Source: Papiliotrema nemorosa (Eukaryota; Basidiomycota; Tremellomycetes; Tremellales; Rhynchogastremaceae). From it: a stretch of DNA of 64,000 bases. Positions within the stretch are counted from its first letter, which is position 1. The number at the start of each line of letters is the position of its first letter. The stretch spans positions 177,777 to 241,776 of the forward strand of contig JASKOT010000028.1 of NCBI GenBank assembly GCA_032158125.1, read 5' to 3'. The notes below the pieces were generated by a model. That model did no database searches and was not told where the DNA came from. It was given only the letters and a program-made list of their open reading frames with translations. Both the position numbers and the translations under genes were made by a program. Shown here piece after piece: positions 9,107 to 20,695 of this stretch.

Positions 9107-11937
9107 ATGTCCAACAACTATGACAAGATTGTCAAGCTGGCATGCAAGCCGAAAAATGCACCGCCAAAGGCTAAAGTGAGCCAAACTCGTGCTATCTGCG
9201 TTCACAGCTGATGTTGCAGTATGTCGAGTAGGTCACTCGGACAGATTCTGCACATATCACCCTAACGATACAGTGTGTTGGTATCTGCGACCTTTTCAGA
9301 CGACGGCTCTCTCAACGACATTGTCAGAGCGCTGTCCCTCCGCTTGAGAGAGCCAAACGCAGTGGTACGCCTTGTCACAGAGCATGAAACAAGCTAACAA
9401 CCAGGTCGTTTTCAAAGCCTTGATTGTCCTCCATCAGATGATCCGGACCGGCTCGACCGATCAGCTCCTCCAGTACCTCTCGCAAGGTGACGCCTTGCGA
9501 TTGCGCAACGTGAATGGCCAAAACTGGGAAGGGTATTCTCCTCCCGCGAGTATGGGCTCGTATGCCCAATACCTGGATGCAAGGGTCGGAGCTTTCAAAG
9601 ACTTGCGGCATGATTTGGTGCAGGTACAGGCAGAATCCAACCGTCGAAGTGATGGACTAGGTGCAGGATGTGAGCGACCGCCCAAAGCAACGTGCATGCG
9701 CTCATCTCAAAGCGAAAGCAAGACGCCTCAGGCATCTGCCGGTGGAAAAAGGCTTGTTGCGAGAGGTCAAACAGGTCCAAAAGGTGCTGGATGTGTTGGT
9801 CAAGTGTCGGGTATGTCCAAACGAGTGCCGTGGCATTCTGCTGACTCGCAGTTCTACGACGATGATCTGCGCGACGAAAACACCGTTCTCGCCTTTAGAA
9901 TGATCATCAAGGATCTCTTGGTGCTGTTCCAAGCTGGAAATGAAGGTGTCTGCAATATCCTCGGTGAGCTCCTGGTCTCATTCGGGCACTGACGACAAGA
10001 GCACTACTTTGAAATGTCAAAACCAGATGCGACTGAAGCATTTGACATTTACAAATCTTTCATCAAGCAGACCGACAAGGTTGTCGACTATCTCGGAGTC
10101 GTACGCAAGCTGCACAATATCGTCAATGTCCCCGTCCCAAATCTCAAACACGCACCGACCAGTCTCGTCAAGGCGTTGGAGGAGTACCTGCATGATCCCA
10201 ATTTTGAGGAGAATCGTCGAGAATACAAAGCCAGTCTGGGAGTCGTGGAAGGAAAGCCGGCTCAGCGCACCCCATCTCCTAATCGCGAGTCCCTACCATC
10301 CACCCCTCTTCTCAAGCTGATCACCAGCTGCTGCCAAATCTGCAGATGTCAAACCCGCCCCGTCCGCATCGACATCTGCTGCCCCAGCGCCATCCTCCTC
10401 AGCACCAGCCGCTGCACCCCCTGGAGCGTCTCAAAAAATACAAGACTTTTTCGACTCGATCCAGAGTAGTCAACAGCCAACCATGTTTGGCGGTCCAGCT
10501 CAACAGTGAGTCGGCTTGCATTGCTTCGCTCATCCTAGGTTCCCTCCACAGATGCAAATGCAGCAACCTGCATTCAATCCTTTCCGACAGTCCATGATGA
10601 TGCCTCAACAGACCGGTTTCATGCAGCCGCAAATGACCGGCTTTGGCATGCCACAGCAGAGTCAACCCTTCTTGCACCCTCAGGCTACGGGTCAAATGGC
10701 TTTTGGAAGTCTGTCCAACCGGCAATCAATGTTCCCACAGAACACAGGCGCGTTCGGCCAGATGAACAGCGGCCCGTTCGGGCAACAATCCAACTCTTTT
10801 GGCCAACCCACCGAGACGCTGCAATCCAACACTCTCACGAATATGCAGCAGCCAACTCCATTGATGCCGCAATCTACCGGCTCGAATCCTTTCCGCCAAA
10901 GCATGATGGTGAACACAAGCGTCGGTCCATCGGGCGCCATGTCGCAGCCCGCCTCACCTTTCGGTTTTAATCAGAATCAGATTCAACGACCGGGTTCCAC
11001 GCCTGCATTCACCGCAGAGCCAAAGCCTCTGACAGCGCAACCTACCGGTTCGAACAACCCCTTTGCTCCGCCTGGTGGTATCCCCGCCAAGGTTGAAACC
11101 AAGCCCAAAGGCATGAGTATGAACGAATTGGCGTGGAACAAGCACCAAGCCCAATTCCAACCCCCGCCAATGCAGCCCAACAATACCGCTTCCCCTTCGC
11201 CTTGGGGCACAAGCAATGGCAAGCCGGCAGAGGCGACTGGTCTATCGGACATTGCTTCTTCGTTTACATTCGATTCAAACAAGACGGGCTCATCCTCCAA
11301 CGACTTTATGTCGCAATTCGGGTCCCTGTCTATGGCTAACACAGGCTCGACGTCTCAGTTTGGCTCGCTTTCATCGAATCCTACCGGTCCAAGCTCGCCT
11401 TTGAAAACAGGTGGCTCTGGCGGTTTCCTTCAACCTCAGCCGACCGGGTTTGGTGGTAGCACCGTCAAGCGATTCCAGCCTACAAGCAGTTTCGGCAGTC
11501 AGCTCATGGAGACGCTACCACCGATCCAAGAGCCGGGATCAAACAGCACCGCCACATCTCCTGCCGGAGTGCAGCCGCAATCCACCGGATATCCATTCTC
11601 GCAATCTCAGGCACCGTCACAGAGTTCTCAGCCGAATCCCGTTTCGGCGCAAATGACCGGTGCTCCCAACCCTTTCCGACAGAGTACCTTTGGGTCCCTT
11701 CCTTCCCCCTCATCTACACAGGCTGGACCGGGTGGCCTGCCCAACTTTAGCACCGGACCATTTGGAGCGAATTCGCCCTTTGCCGGGCAAAATGGTAGAC
11801 CATCTCAAGCACAGCCTCAGCAGCCGCAGGGAACTGGCTTTGGTGGAGCAGGAGGAGGCTTTGGCGGCGCTTTTGGACAGTTTGGTCAGTTTGGACAGGG
11901 AGCTCAACAGCCTCAGCAAAGCGGTAGTCTGATATGA
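9107..11937 (+). CDS. AP180: AP180/CALM-type clathrin adaptor, ANTH domain
   Basis: An endocytic adaptor that links PI(4,5)P2 membranes to clathrin and early coat proteins (yeast YAP1801/1802). The start MSNNYDKIVKLACKPKNAPP leads into the ANTH lipid-binding motif A-x(7)-PPKxKY, which is completed across an 8-nt exon at 9220-9227. ANTH helices follow: VFKALIVLHQMIRTG, LREVKQVQKVLDVLVKC and FRMIIKDLLVLFQ. After about residue 300 the protein is a disordered, Gln/Gly/Pro-rich tail. The tail has four NPF motifs (three as NPFRQS) that bind EH domains, plus ten [LIVM]xx[QN]xTG motifs like those phosphorylated by Ark1/Prk1. The last exon, from about 10540, is long and uninterrupted. The ARP3 gene lies next in the same direction. 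Confidence 0.92.
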
Positions 11938-12264
11938 GACTCGACGGTGCAAGGTGAAGGGTAACGGAGACATGGGCGTTCGGGCGACTGTGATATTGGA
12001 TCAGCTGGGAATAACTAGCCGAGTGGGCGTGTATTGGGCTCTAAGCGTTTGGTGGTCACTTGTCAAAGGTAGTGTTCGTAGATATATCTATACTGGATCA
12101 AATAATAACCGGAAGAGATGCACAGAATGAGCCTGACACGATGCACCCATCCATCCAACCGAATGAGCCTGACACCGCAATCCCCGACGTCACTGCCCTC
12201 TGCGCCTCACTGATCCATCTCCCTCTATACATCTCCCTACTCAAACACTCCAGTATCCCTCACA
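11938..12264. other. intergenic with 15-bp direct repeat
   Basis: The spacer before ARP3. The 15-mer GAATGAGCCTGACAC occurs twice, at 12125-12139 and 12161-12175, 36 bp apart. Nothing else stands out. Confidence 0.5.
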
Positions 12265-14024
12265 ATGTCGCGCCAGCCTCCCTTGGTCATCGACAATGGT
12301 ACGGGCTACACAAAGATGGGGTGAGCCGGCGTACCGGGTTGTCAGGCGTTTCAGGTATTGACGACACAGCTTCGCGGGCAACTCGGAACCTTCCTTCGTG
12401 TTCCCGACTGTCATTGCAACCCAGCAATCTGCATCTTCGGGATCTGCACCCGCTCGAACTACCGGTAGAGCTCCACCGCCTGTAGCTGGAAAGCCGAGCC
12501 ATCTGGCGAGTAAGCGGGGTATAGAGGATTTGGACTTTTATATCGGTGACGAAGCTGTTGCCAATTCCAAGTGAGCATCCTCTGCAAGAGGCTCTTGGAG
12601 AGCAAGATGCTGCAAATGACAAATTGCTGACTCGTAGAACGTACTCACTGCACTACCCTATCAGACATGGACAGATTGAGAATTGGGATCACATGGAGAG
12701 GTTCTGGGAACAAAGCATCTTCAAGTACCTCCGGGCAGAACCCGAAGACCACTACGTCTTGCTCGTGAGACTCGGTTGCCCCACGAGTGTTCGGCCGGAC
12801 TGATACGTAGACTGAGCCGCCTTTGAACCCTCCAGAAAACAGGGAGAACACCGCCGAGATCATGTTCGAATCTTTCAACGTGCAGGGATTGTATGTCCTT
12901 GCAATTGTTACTTGTTCAGCGCTCATCTCTCAGGTATATCGCCGTTCAGGCTGTCCTTGCTCTGGCGGCTTCCTGGACCTCGTCCAAAGTGAATGAGCGC
13001 ACTTTGACCGGTGTCGTCATTGATTCTGGAGACGGTGTCACTCGTAAGATCCACCTGCACCAGGCAGCATACTAACAATCAGACACAATCCCCGTTGCGG
13101 AAGGATATGTCATTGGATCATCCATCAAGCACATTCCGATTGCTGGTCGAGATATCACCTACTTTGTTCAGCAATTACTACGGGACCGAGGAGAGAGCGC
13201 AGCCATCCCACCAGAGGATCAACTCAGAGTGTGAGTCCGACCACTCTTCCTGTCATGCTTCCAAAGCTGATCGTTAGAGCGGAGAAGATCAAAGAGGACT
13301 ACACCTATGTCTGTCAAGATATCGTCAAGGAGTTTAAAAAGTATGATGCGGATCCATACAAATACTTTGCACGATTTGCGGGAGAACACAGCGTGACTGG
13401 AAGGGTGAGCAGAAACCCTCCTCGGGCTTCACAAGCTGACCCTGGACCAGAAATACGACCTTGATGTGGGATACGAGCGATTCTTGGCGCCGGAAATCTT
13501 CTTCAACCCCGAAATCTACTCTTCCGACTTTTTGACTCCCCTGCCCGAGGTCGTCGACACTGTGATTCAAACTTCGCCCATTGATGTGCGACGAGGGTTG
13601 TACAAGAACATTGTGCTATCCGGAGGTTCCACCTTGTTCAAGGACTTTGGCAAGCGGCTGCAACGAGACGTCAAGGCCATTGTGGATGGACGTATTGCCG
13701 GTAGCGAGGAACGAAGCGGTAGCTTGATGAAGGTGAGCTTGTCCCTTCCAAGCGCTCATCGTTCACTTGTACACGACGAATCATTACTCACAAACCAGTC
13801 GAGCGGGGTCGATGTCAATGTCATCTCGCACAAGAGGCAACGGTACGCTGTTTGGTATGGTGGATCTCTCATGGCTTCCACTGTGAGTGTATTACTGGTT
13901 GATAAGGCCAAACCACGCTTACATGTAGCCCGAATTCTACAACGTATCGCACAGTAGGGTCGACTATGAAGAGTATGGTCCATCGCTTGTTAGGAGGTTC
14001 TCGGTGTTTGGAAGTGCTGTTTAA
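12265..14024 (+). CDS. ARP3: actin-related protein 3 (Arp2/3 complex)
   Basis: Nucleation subunit of the Arp2/3 complex, which builds branched actin, for example at endocytic patches. The start [19 protein letters not shown] gives the actin-fold phosphate loop (DNGTGYTK). Later landmarks are [39 protein letters not shown] (second phosphate loop), [32 protein letters not shown] and the C-terminal [12 protein letters not shown], ending [10 protein letters not shown]. The exons are divided by about nine short introns. Inserts such as [16 protein letters not shown] in subdomain 2 are usual for fungal Arp3. Length is about 430 residues, as expected. It lies directly downstream of AP180, also an endocytic gene. 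Confidence 0.96.
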
Positions 14025-14371
14025 AATCGTCTATAGGGTAGAATCGAGGTGGAATGCATATTGTATGGAAAATGACGCCTGCGGAAGGGTTGATCGCCCC
14101 CGCGTTCGCTCCCATCCGGTTTGTTCACTAAAACGCCCTGTTCTTCTCTGTCCCCTTGTCTACACCTGCGCCAGTCGATGCACCCTCTTCATGCCCCATC
14201 TTCATGCGTAAGCCTACACAGAGCCTTGCGGTGTGGACTTTGCCACCGGGACAGGGTGAAATTTGATTCCGCACGTCCGCAACTTATTTTGGAAAGTCGA
14301 CGAGGGGTGCATCCAATTCATACACCACCTGCACGACACCCGCTGTTCTCGCCTAGACATCCGAGAGCACC
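14025..14371. other. intergenic, nothing recognised
   Basis: A 347-bp spacer between the ARP3 stop and the DIP2 start. I see only short frames and no clear element. Confidence 0.5.
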
Positions 14372-17300
14372 ATGGTCAGGTCATATCTGCGCCATGGACC
14401 GACTCAGGCTTTTGGAATAATCAACTCACCCACTGGCAATGCGTGTTTTGATGGAAAGTGGGCCTTTGTCTCGGGATGGGAGGACGTTCTGGTCTGGGAT
14501 GTCAAGCGTGGTGAACAGGTACAGCCCCGCTCGAAGCGCATGAAAGCAGAGAGCTGACATGTAGGTATCCATGTGGCATTCTACAGGAGTGACTTCGCCA
14601 GTGACATTCATCGCGCCGGCTCCGACACCTTCTTCGTCCACCTCGACTTCCCCTCAAATCTTCGCCGTGGCTTATACGGATGGAGCAATTCGTCTATGGT
14701 CCTTTGACCCTTCATCTCCTCAGGAACCCTCCGAAGTGGTCACGTTCAACGGACACAAAAAGACCCCGACTTTCCTCACCTTTGACGCCGATGGATCCCG
14801 CTTAGCAAGTGGTGGAACAGAGGGCGAAATTGTGCTTTGGGATAGAGTGGCCGAGGTTGGGTTGTTCAGATTAAAAGGCCATCGAGGACCTATCACAGGG
14901 CTGGAGTTTATCCCTCACCCGACTTTACCGCCCACCTCGCACGCTGGGTACTTGATCAGTACTTCAAAGGACAGCTACCTCAAACTCTGGGATCTCAGCA
15001 CACAACACTGTGTGCAAACCGTCGTGGTTGGACGAGGGGAAGTGTCAAGTCTGGCAGTCGAAGAGGAAGAAGGCGAAGGCGGGGATGAGGATGGTAGTTG
15101 GATCGTCCTGACTGGAGGGGGCGACGGAGAAGCCAAGGGCTGGACACTGAAAAAGGCGGCACTCACTACTGGCATGTCTGAAAATGCCCAAGGAGAGGTG
15201 AGAGTCTGATTTGGGGCTAAACTCATTCCAGCTGCCAACCTTTGTGGAACCCATGTGCACCCTACCATTGCCCACCTCGTCCCAGCCAATCACCCAGATC
15301 CAATTCCACCCCTCGCAACCCTTGATCCTCCTACAAACCTCAGAGCGAGCCACAACAGTCCTTCGGATCCGTTCCGAGGAGGAAGTCGCGGCCAAACGAG
15401 CAAGGCGAAAGAAGAGGGATCGAGAAAAGACAAAGAAAAAGGGAGCTGCAGCCGTGGAAGAGAATGAGCTGGAGGATGCCTCGCCGGTCAAGTGGGAAGA
15501 ACGGATCCAAGCTTGGTGCATCATTCGGTCGAATGCCAAAGTCAGGTCGTTTGACCTTGGACCCGCAGAAACGAGTGCAAAAGGCGGTATCCCGGTGGGT
15601 CCGCCTCTGCACTTCTTGTTCACAGCTCATTCCAGATCCTGCTGGCCCTGTCCAACAATTCCTTGGAAACCTACACCATTCCCTCCCCCTCGTCCACCAA
15701 GAAGTCCAAGCTTCCCGATGGAACATCGCCGGAACCTACCAAGACACATTCGCTGGAGCTGCCTGGCCATCGACAAGATATCCGGACAATATGCATATCC
15801 GCCGACGACCAAGTCATCGCCACGGCTGCTAGTGGGACGCTCAAGATCTGGAATGGCCGGACCACCGCGTGTTTGAGAACAATGGAGTGTGGCTATGCCA
15901 TATGCTCGACCTTCCTACCTGGAGATCGGCATGTGGTGGTTGGGACCAAGACTGGCGAGCTTTTGCTGTACGATGTTGCCGCTTCCACACTGCTGTCGAC
16001 CTACAAAGCACACAATGGACCAGTCTGGGGTATACACGTTCGACCTGATGGACGAGGACTTGTGAGCGGGAGTGCCGACAAGGATGTCAAGTTTTGGGAT
16101 TTCGAGATGCGCGAAGAGGGAGAGGGTGAAAAAGTTGTCAGTCGGTTGGGCGTCGAGACTATTGTGAGTAAGCCAAATACCGCGGTGGCTAAACCTGCAG
16201 CACAAGACCAAGCAATTGGCTCTGGTACACGTCAGAACGCTCAAAATGACCGACGACGTCTTGGCAGTCAAGTACAGTCCAGACGGACGATTCCTGGCGG
16301 TATCGCTGCTCGATTCAACGGTCAAGATTTTCTTCCAAGACACATTAAAGTTCTTCTTGTCGCTCTATGGTCACAAACTCCCCGTATTGTCGCTCGACAT
16401 TTCGCACGATTCGAAATTGATCGTCACTTGCTCGGCGGATAAAAACGTCAAGATATGGGGGATGGACTTTGGAGACTGCCATCGATCAATCTTTGCTCAC
16501 GATGACTCGATCATGCAGGTCGCTTTCGAAAAGGAGAGCCATTACTTTTGGACGGTAGGCAAAGACAGGATGTTAAAGTACTGGGACGGTGACAAGGTAC
16601 GCTGCGCCACGTACCCTGCATCGATGTTGCTGACGAACAGTTTGAGCTCATTCAAAAGCTCGAGGGTCATCATGGTGAAATCTGGGCTCTGGCAGTCTCC
16701 AACCGAGGCGAATACGTGGTGACCGGATCCCACGACAAGTCCATCAGGATATGGGAAAAGACTGAAGAACCTCTGTTCCTCGAGGAAGAGCGTGAAAAGG
16801 AGCTCGAACAGATGTACAACAACGACCTCCCCGATCAGGCGAAAAACGACGATGAAGAGGCTGAAGCGGTACATCAAACGACGAGCGAAAGCTTGATGGC
16901 AGGAGAGAAAATCATGGAAGCGATCGAGCTGGCCGATGCGGACAGGGAGAATATCAAGACGTGGGAAGACGAGGTCCAGCGGCTAGGTCCGGAAAAGGGT
17001 GCAATGTTGCCTCGACCTACAAGATCCGCCGAGTTGCAAGCTAGAGGCGACATGTCTGGAGAAGAGTATGTGTTGAAGACGCTGAAAAGTGTTCCGGCGG
17101 CGGGAATGGAGGACGCTCTCTTGGTCTTGCCCTTTAGACAGGTGGTCAGCCTGTTGGTGTACCTCGACCTGTGGGCACGAGATGTAGGTGGTAATGCTTG
17201 AGAGGATTGCATGAGCTCATCAATAGAATCGCGACGTTGTGCTGGCTTCAAGGATACTAGCTTTCCTCCTTCGAACCCATTCTTCCCAGCTGATTGCCAA

Positions 17301-17520
17301 CCGGACTCTCCGACCGCAGTTGCTGGAGCTCCGACAACATCTGAGGAAAGCCTTGGATGGAGACCGTGAGGTTATGGGGTACAACCTCGCCGCGCTCAAA
17401 TACCTCAAGGGTCGGGTCGAGGCGGAGAGCAATGTGGGGATCTGGGATGAAGAGGCAGTAAGGGACAAGATGGGTAAGAAGACCAAGGGAAAGAGGAAGA
17501 GGGTGGTTGTGAATGTGTAG
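14372..17520 (+). CDS. DIP2: U3 snoRNP WD40 protein DIP2/UTP12 (WDR3)
   Basis: A component of the UTP-B module of the small-subunit processome, needed for 18S rRNA maturation in the nucleolus. The start [20 protein letters not shown] matches the family N-terminus. Two WD40 propellers follow, with repeats such as [60 protein letters not shown] and [13 protein letters not shown]. They are interrupted by a basic insert ([17 protein letters not shown]) near 15400. The C-terminal UTP12 helical domain starts around [13 protein letters not shown] and includes [15 protein letters not shown]. The protein ends in a Lys/Arg tail. Six to seven short introns are present. Length of about 950 residues fits the family. 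Confidence 0.94.
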
Positions 17521-17664
17521 ACCTATATATTCTGTGGACATGAGATCCATTGACCAAATCCATGAGATCTGAAACACGAAAGGAAACGTCGCGTCGAAAA
17601 CAAGGAGTACCAATCTTCACATTCAACATTTGAATCCCTTTCCGACAGGTCACAGCGCGCCGCT

Positions 17665-19010
17665 ATGGAGTTGGAGCAGCCAGTAGCTGGACCAAGCAGT
17701 CGTCCGGATCACCTCAATCCGTTGCAATGTACGCAATGCCGAGCTATGGCGCCAGTAGCGGTCTTCCTGAATTATCCCGACGTGAGCCGCCCTTCTTGTA
17801 CTGCTTGGAGCACTTCAATATGACGCTGACTCGAAGATGACCAATCCAACCCGATGTCTGAGATGCGCTCGTCCGTATTCGGCAGAGAATCGATGGAGGG
17901 AAATGTTGGCGAAGATGGTACATACATCCCCATTGGACCAGTACAATAGGCTGACGGGATCAGTCCAAAAAGATCAAAAAGGCTCGTTCGGCGGAAGCCA
18001 AGAGGACGAGGGGATCGCATCGGACCTATCCATCGGCAAGGAACCTCCCTTCTGGGGTACTCCCAGTGTCCCTAGGTTTACAAGCTGGATCTTCACGAGC
18101 GGTGGGGACGGGATTGTTACCTCATGGCGATAAAGTCCCTTTGGAGTTGAGCATGTTGAAAGAACCCCTCCGATCAGCCGTATGGTGAGCATCGCCTTCT
18201 TCTCCACAATGCTGCCCGCTGACTATCAGGTTGAAGATATTCTATCGACAGGCCGAAGGAAACAGTATTCCCCAGGGATATCTGTACAAAAGATATGTCG
18301 CTTCACTCTCTCCATATCCACCTCAAGATCCGCGATACCGACACTTTCCCTTGGAGAAGATCCCTAGTCCCTTAAACGGCGTGGAATTTATCGCCAACGT
18401 TCCTGTCGTCATGCCGTCGGTCAAGTTGAGTCGAGAGGGGTATCTCTGTATAGGAATACAAGCGAGATCGTTTGACGAGTCTCAACACCTCTGGGACCGA
18501 ATTTACCTCAAAGCAGCACAAGACCAACTGGAAAGACAGGCAAAGAAGTCAGAGCAGGAGGGGTCATATGCGCCGACAGACACGTCGGGTGACTTTACTG
18601 CTGGACGGTTATCCGCGAAGGATAGCGGAACGGAGTCGGCTCAGTCGTTGAATATCCCCCCGGTCCGACCTGTATCACATTCTCAATCTGCAGATCCTTG
18701 CGGTCTTATGTCTCCCGCTGCACCTGCTCCACTGTCCGCACCCCCCTTCCCAACCACCGTGTCTTCATCAGCTCCAGGTTCAGCACCTACAGCCTTTGCG
18801 GTGCGTTCGACACCTTTACCAGCCATTCCGACGCACCCAAGCGTCCCGATCCCTCTGGCTTTCTCCGTATTCCAGGATTCAGACAGCTCAAAGGCTGGCG
18901 TCAAGACCATAGATTTATCTGGCGGTGACAGACCTGACACTCTGCGACCGGAACCATCGCGGACACGGACCCAAGATGATCCTTTTTCGCTTCAACCTCC
19001 CGCATTCTGA
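17665..19010 (+). CDS. nuclear protein with CxxC zinc motif and possible RFX-like winged helix
   Basis: Function not recognised. The N-terminus has two Cys pairs, LQCTQCRAM and TRCLRCARP, about 20 residues apart across an intron, suggesting a zinc ribbon. A basic stretch (SKKIKKARSAEAKRTRG) could be a nuclear signal. Next comes AVWLKIFYRQAEGNSIPQGYLYKRYV...VVMPSVKLSR. The pattern WL-x-Y-x(5)-G-x-SIP-x(4)-Y-x-x-YV resembles the RFX-type winged helix found in Rsc9 and RFX factors. The tail is Pro/Ser-rich and ends in PFSLQPPAF. Three short introns fit the reading frames well. If the winged-helix reading is right, the protein may act in chromatin or transcription; this is inference. Confidence 0.6.
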
Positions 19011-19197
19011 TCGAGATCGCAATCCATCGAAGGTGATACGACCCCTATCTCCATGTATCGATACATCCGAGGCGAGACATGTTGTATCTCTATGTGATTC
19101 GTATATCTCATCATGTCATTAATCAACGTTCATCATAGCACCACAGCGCAGATGCCTCGTCCTGCCTGAACAACCCCCTGCCCCTGGCTATTGCCGC

Positions 19198-20365
19198 CTA
19201 TACATCGACCTCCTCCATATCCTCATCCTCGTCATCTTCCTCTTCCTCCTCTGCATCAGGCTCTGGTTTGGCATCAAAGTCAATCTTCTTGCCCTTTTCC
19301 CTCGACTCTTGCCATTCCTGCTGCCATTCAGGTTTCAATCTCCACATGTTGACATATGCACCACTCTGGACCGTCTCGGCGTACTCTGCCAGTACCTGCC
19401 GCAACCATTGTTCGGGTTGTTGTAGCTCGTTTCGAAGTGCAGTGATGGTCCAATATGGTTTATCCGTAAACAATTCAAAGATCCGATCGGTCAATTCGGT
19501 CCGTTCCATTCGAGCTCGTTTATCTCCCACGGATCTTGACTTGCTCAACGCCTGATAGTTAGTCCGCTCGACTTGACGCACGGCTCGTCAGAGTAGACCA
19601 CGACTTACGACCATATTTCGACCAAGCCTTGAATTTGCATTCGTCCATCCTCCTGCGAGCTTGTTCTTATCTGCCAGACTCATATTCAGGTCTTCTATCT
19701 TTTGGATGGGTCTGAAAGCTCAGCAAAGTCATTCTCCAAGGAAAGCTCAGGTAGCCTCACCGTCTGGCCTGTCCGCTCTCAATGGTACGACGAGCTAGCA
19801 GTTTTTTGTACTTTTCATTCCTGACCGGTCGTAGCGTAGCTTCATGCGCCACTCTACCGAGAAGATTCGGGTAAGCTGAGCGTCAGAACAGTCCAATGAG
19901 TGTGAGGTGTTTCTGACGGACCCTTCTCCCGTGGCCTGTTGCCTGATCCCGAGGTGGCTCCCCATCTCCCACTTCTTTCCTTCTCCGTGAAGACAAACGT
20001 GTTTTTTGCTCGAGTATGAGCTTGTTCCTTCTCGTCAAACTGAATGTCCAAGTCATATTCGTCTAGTTGATCTCCCGAGACGGCCGCCAATCCAGTCTTT
20101 GGCAACACGAGCGTGATTCTTGGAGGTGCAAAGCTAACGAGTCAGCATGATGTTTCATGCTTTGTACGCGTTCAACTCGCTCATGCTCTATCCTCATCGT
20201 TGCGAGCTCCACGCCCGCCTCTTTGACCTGCTCCCATCTGTCCAGCAAGACCCGAGGGACTTTGATAGCCCAGATGTTGAGATTTTTGTCGGTAATGGAC
20301 AACATCTCATCCTGTGACTCGAGAGAAGGCACCGGTTGACGTATGGTCGGTTTGACGTCGTCCAT
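19198..20365 (-). CDS. TFG2: transcription initiation factor TFIIF subunit beta
   Basis: Small subunit of TFIIF (RAP30), which binds RNA polymerase II and helps position it in the pre-initiation complex. The start MDDVKPTIRQPVPSLES gives LNIWAIKVPRVLLDRWEQV, the N-terminal dimerisation segment. The middle carries YDLDIQFDEKEQAHTRAKNTFVF and a linker with ATLRPV...RRRPIQKI, read across introns. The C-terminal winged helix is clear: RMERTELTDRIFELFTDKPYWTI...LRQVLAEYAETVQSGAYVNMWRLKPEW. The end is an acidic Glu/Asp tail after KIDFDAK. About five introns of 40-50 nt are present. It converges on the zinc-ribbon gene and diverges from the epsin gene. Confidence 0.93.
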
Positions 20366-20695
20366 TGTGGCCTTTCGCGGCAGTCGATGAGGCCGGTGTG
20401 CCTTTGCGATGAGCCGATGATATGAGTGAGTCGGGGAGGAAGCAGAACAGCGTCCAGGTTAGAGCGAGATCGTCGCCCGTGTCACGCATTACACCATTTG
20501 TAATCCCCCCTCGACTTGAATTTGTAATACACATTACAAGGCCGTACCTAATCTTCATGACGTGGCGTCGTGATAAGCTCGCCCTCCCGGGGGCTGGCCC
20601 ATCTCCCACGCGACGTGATGCTATCGGCCAGCACCATCGTTGATCCACCTATACCTATACCCACCCGAAGCATCGCATACCACTTTTCGCCCCGC
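20366..20695. promoter_or_regulatory. divergent promoter TFIIF beta / epsin
   Basis: A 330-bp gap between two start codons reading outward. No TATA box is obvious, in keeping with housekeeping genes, and I see no other strong motif. Confidence 0.45.
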
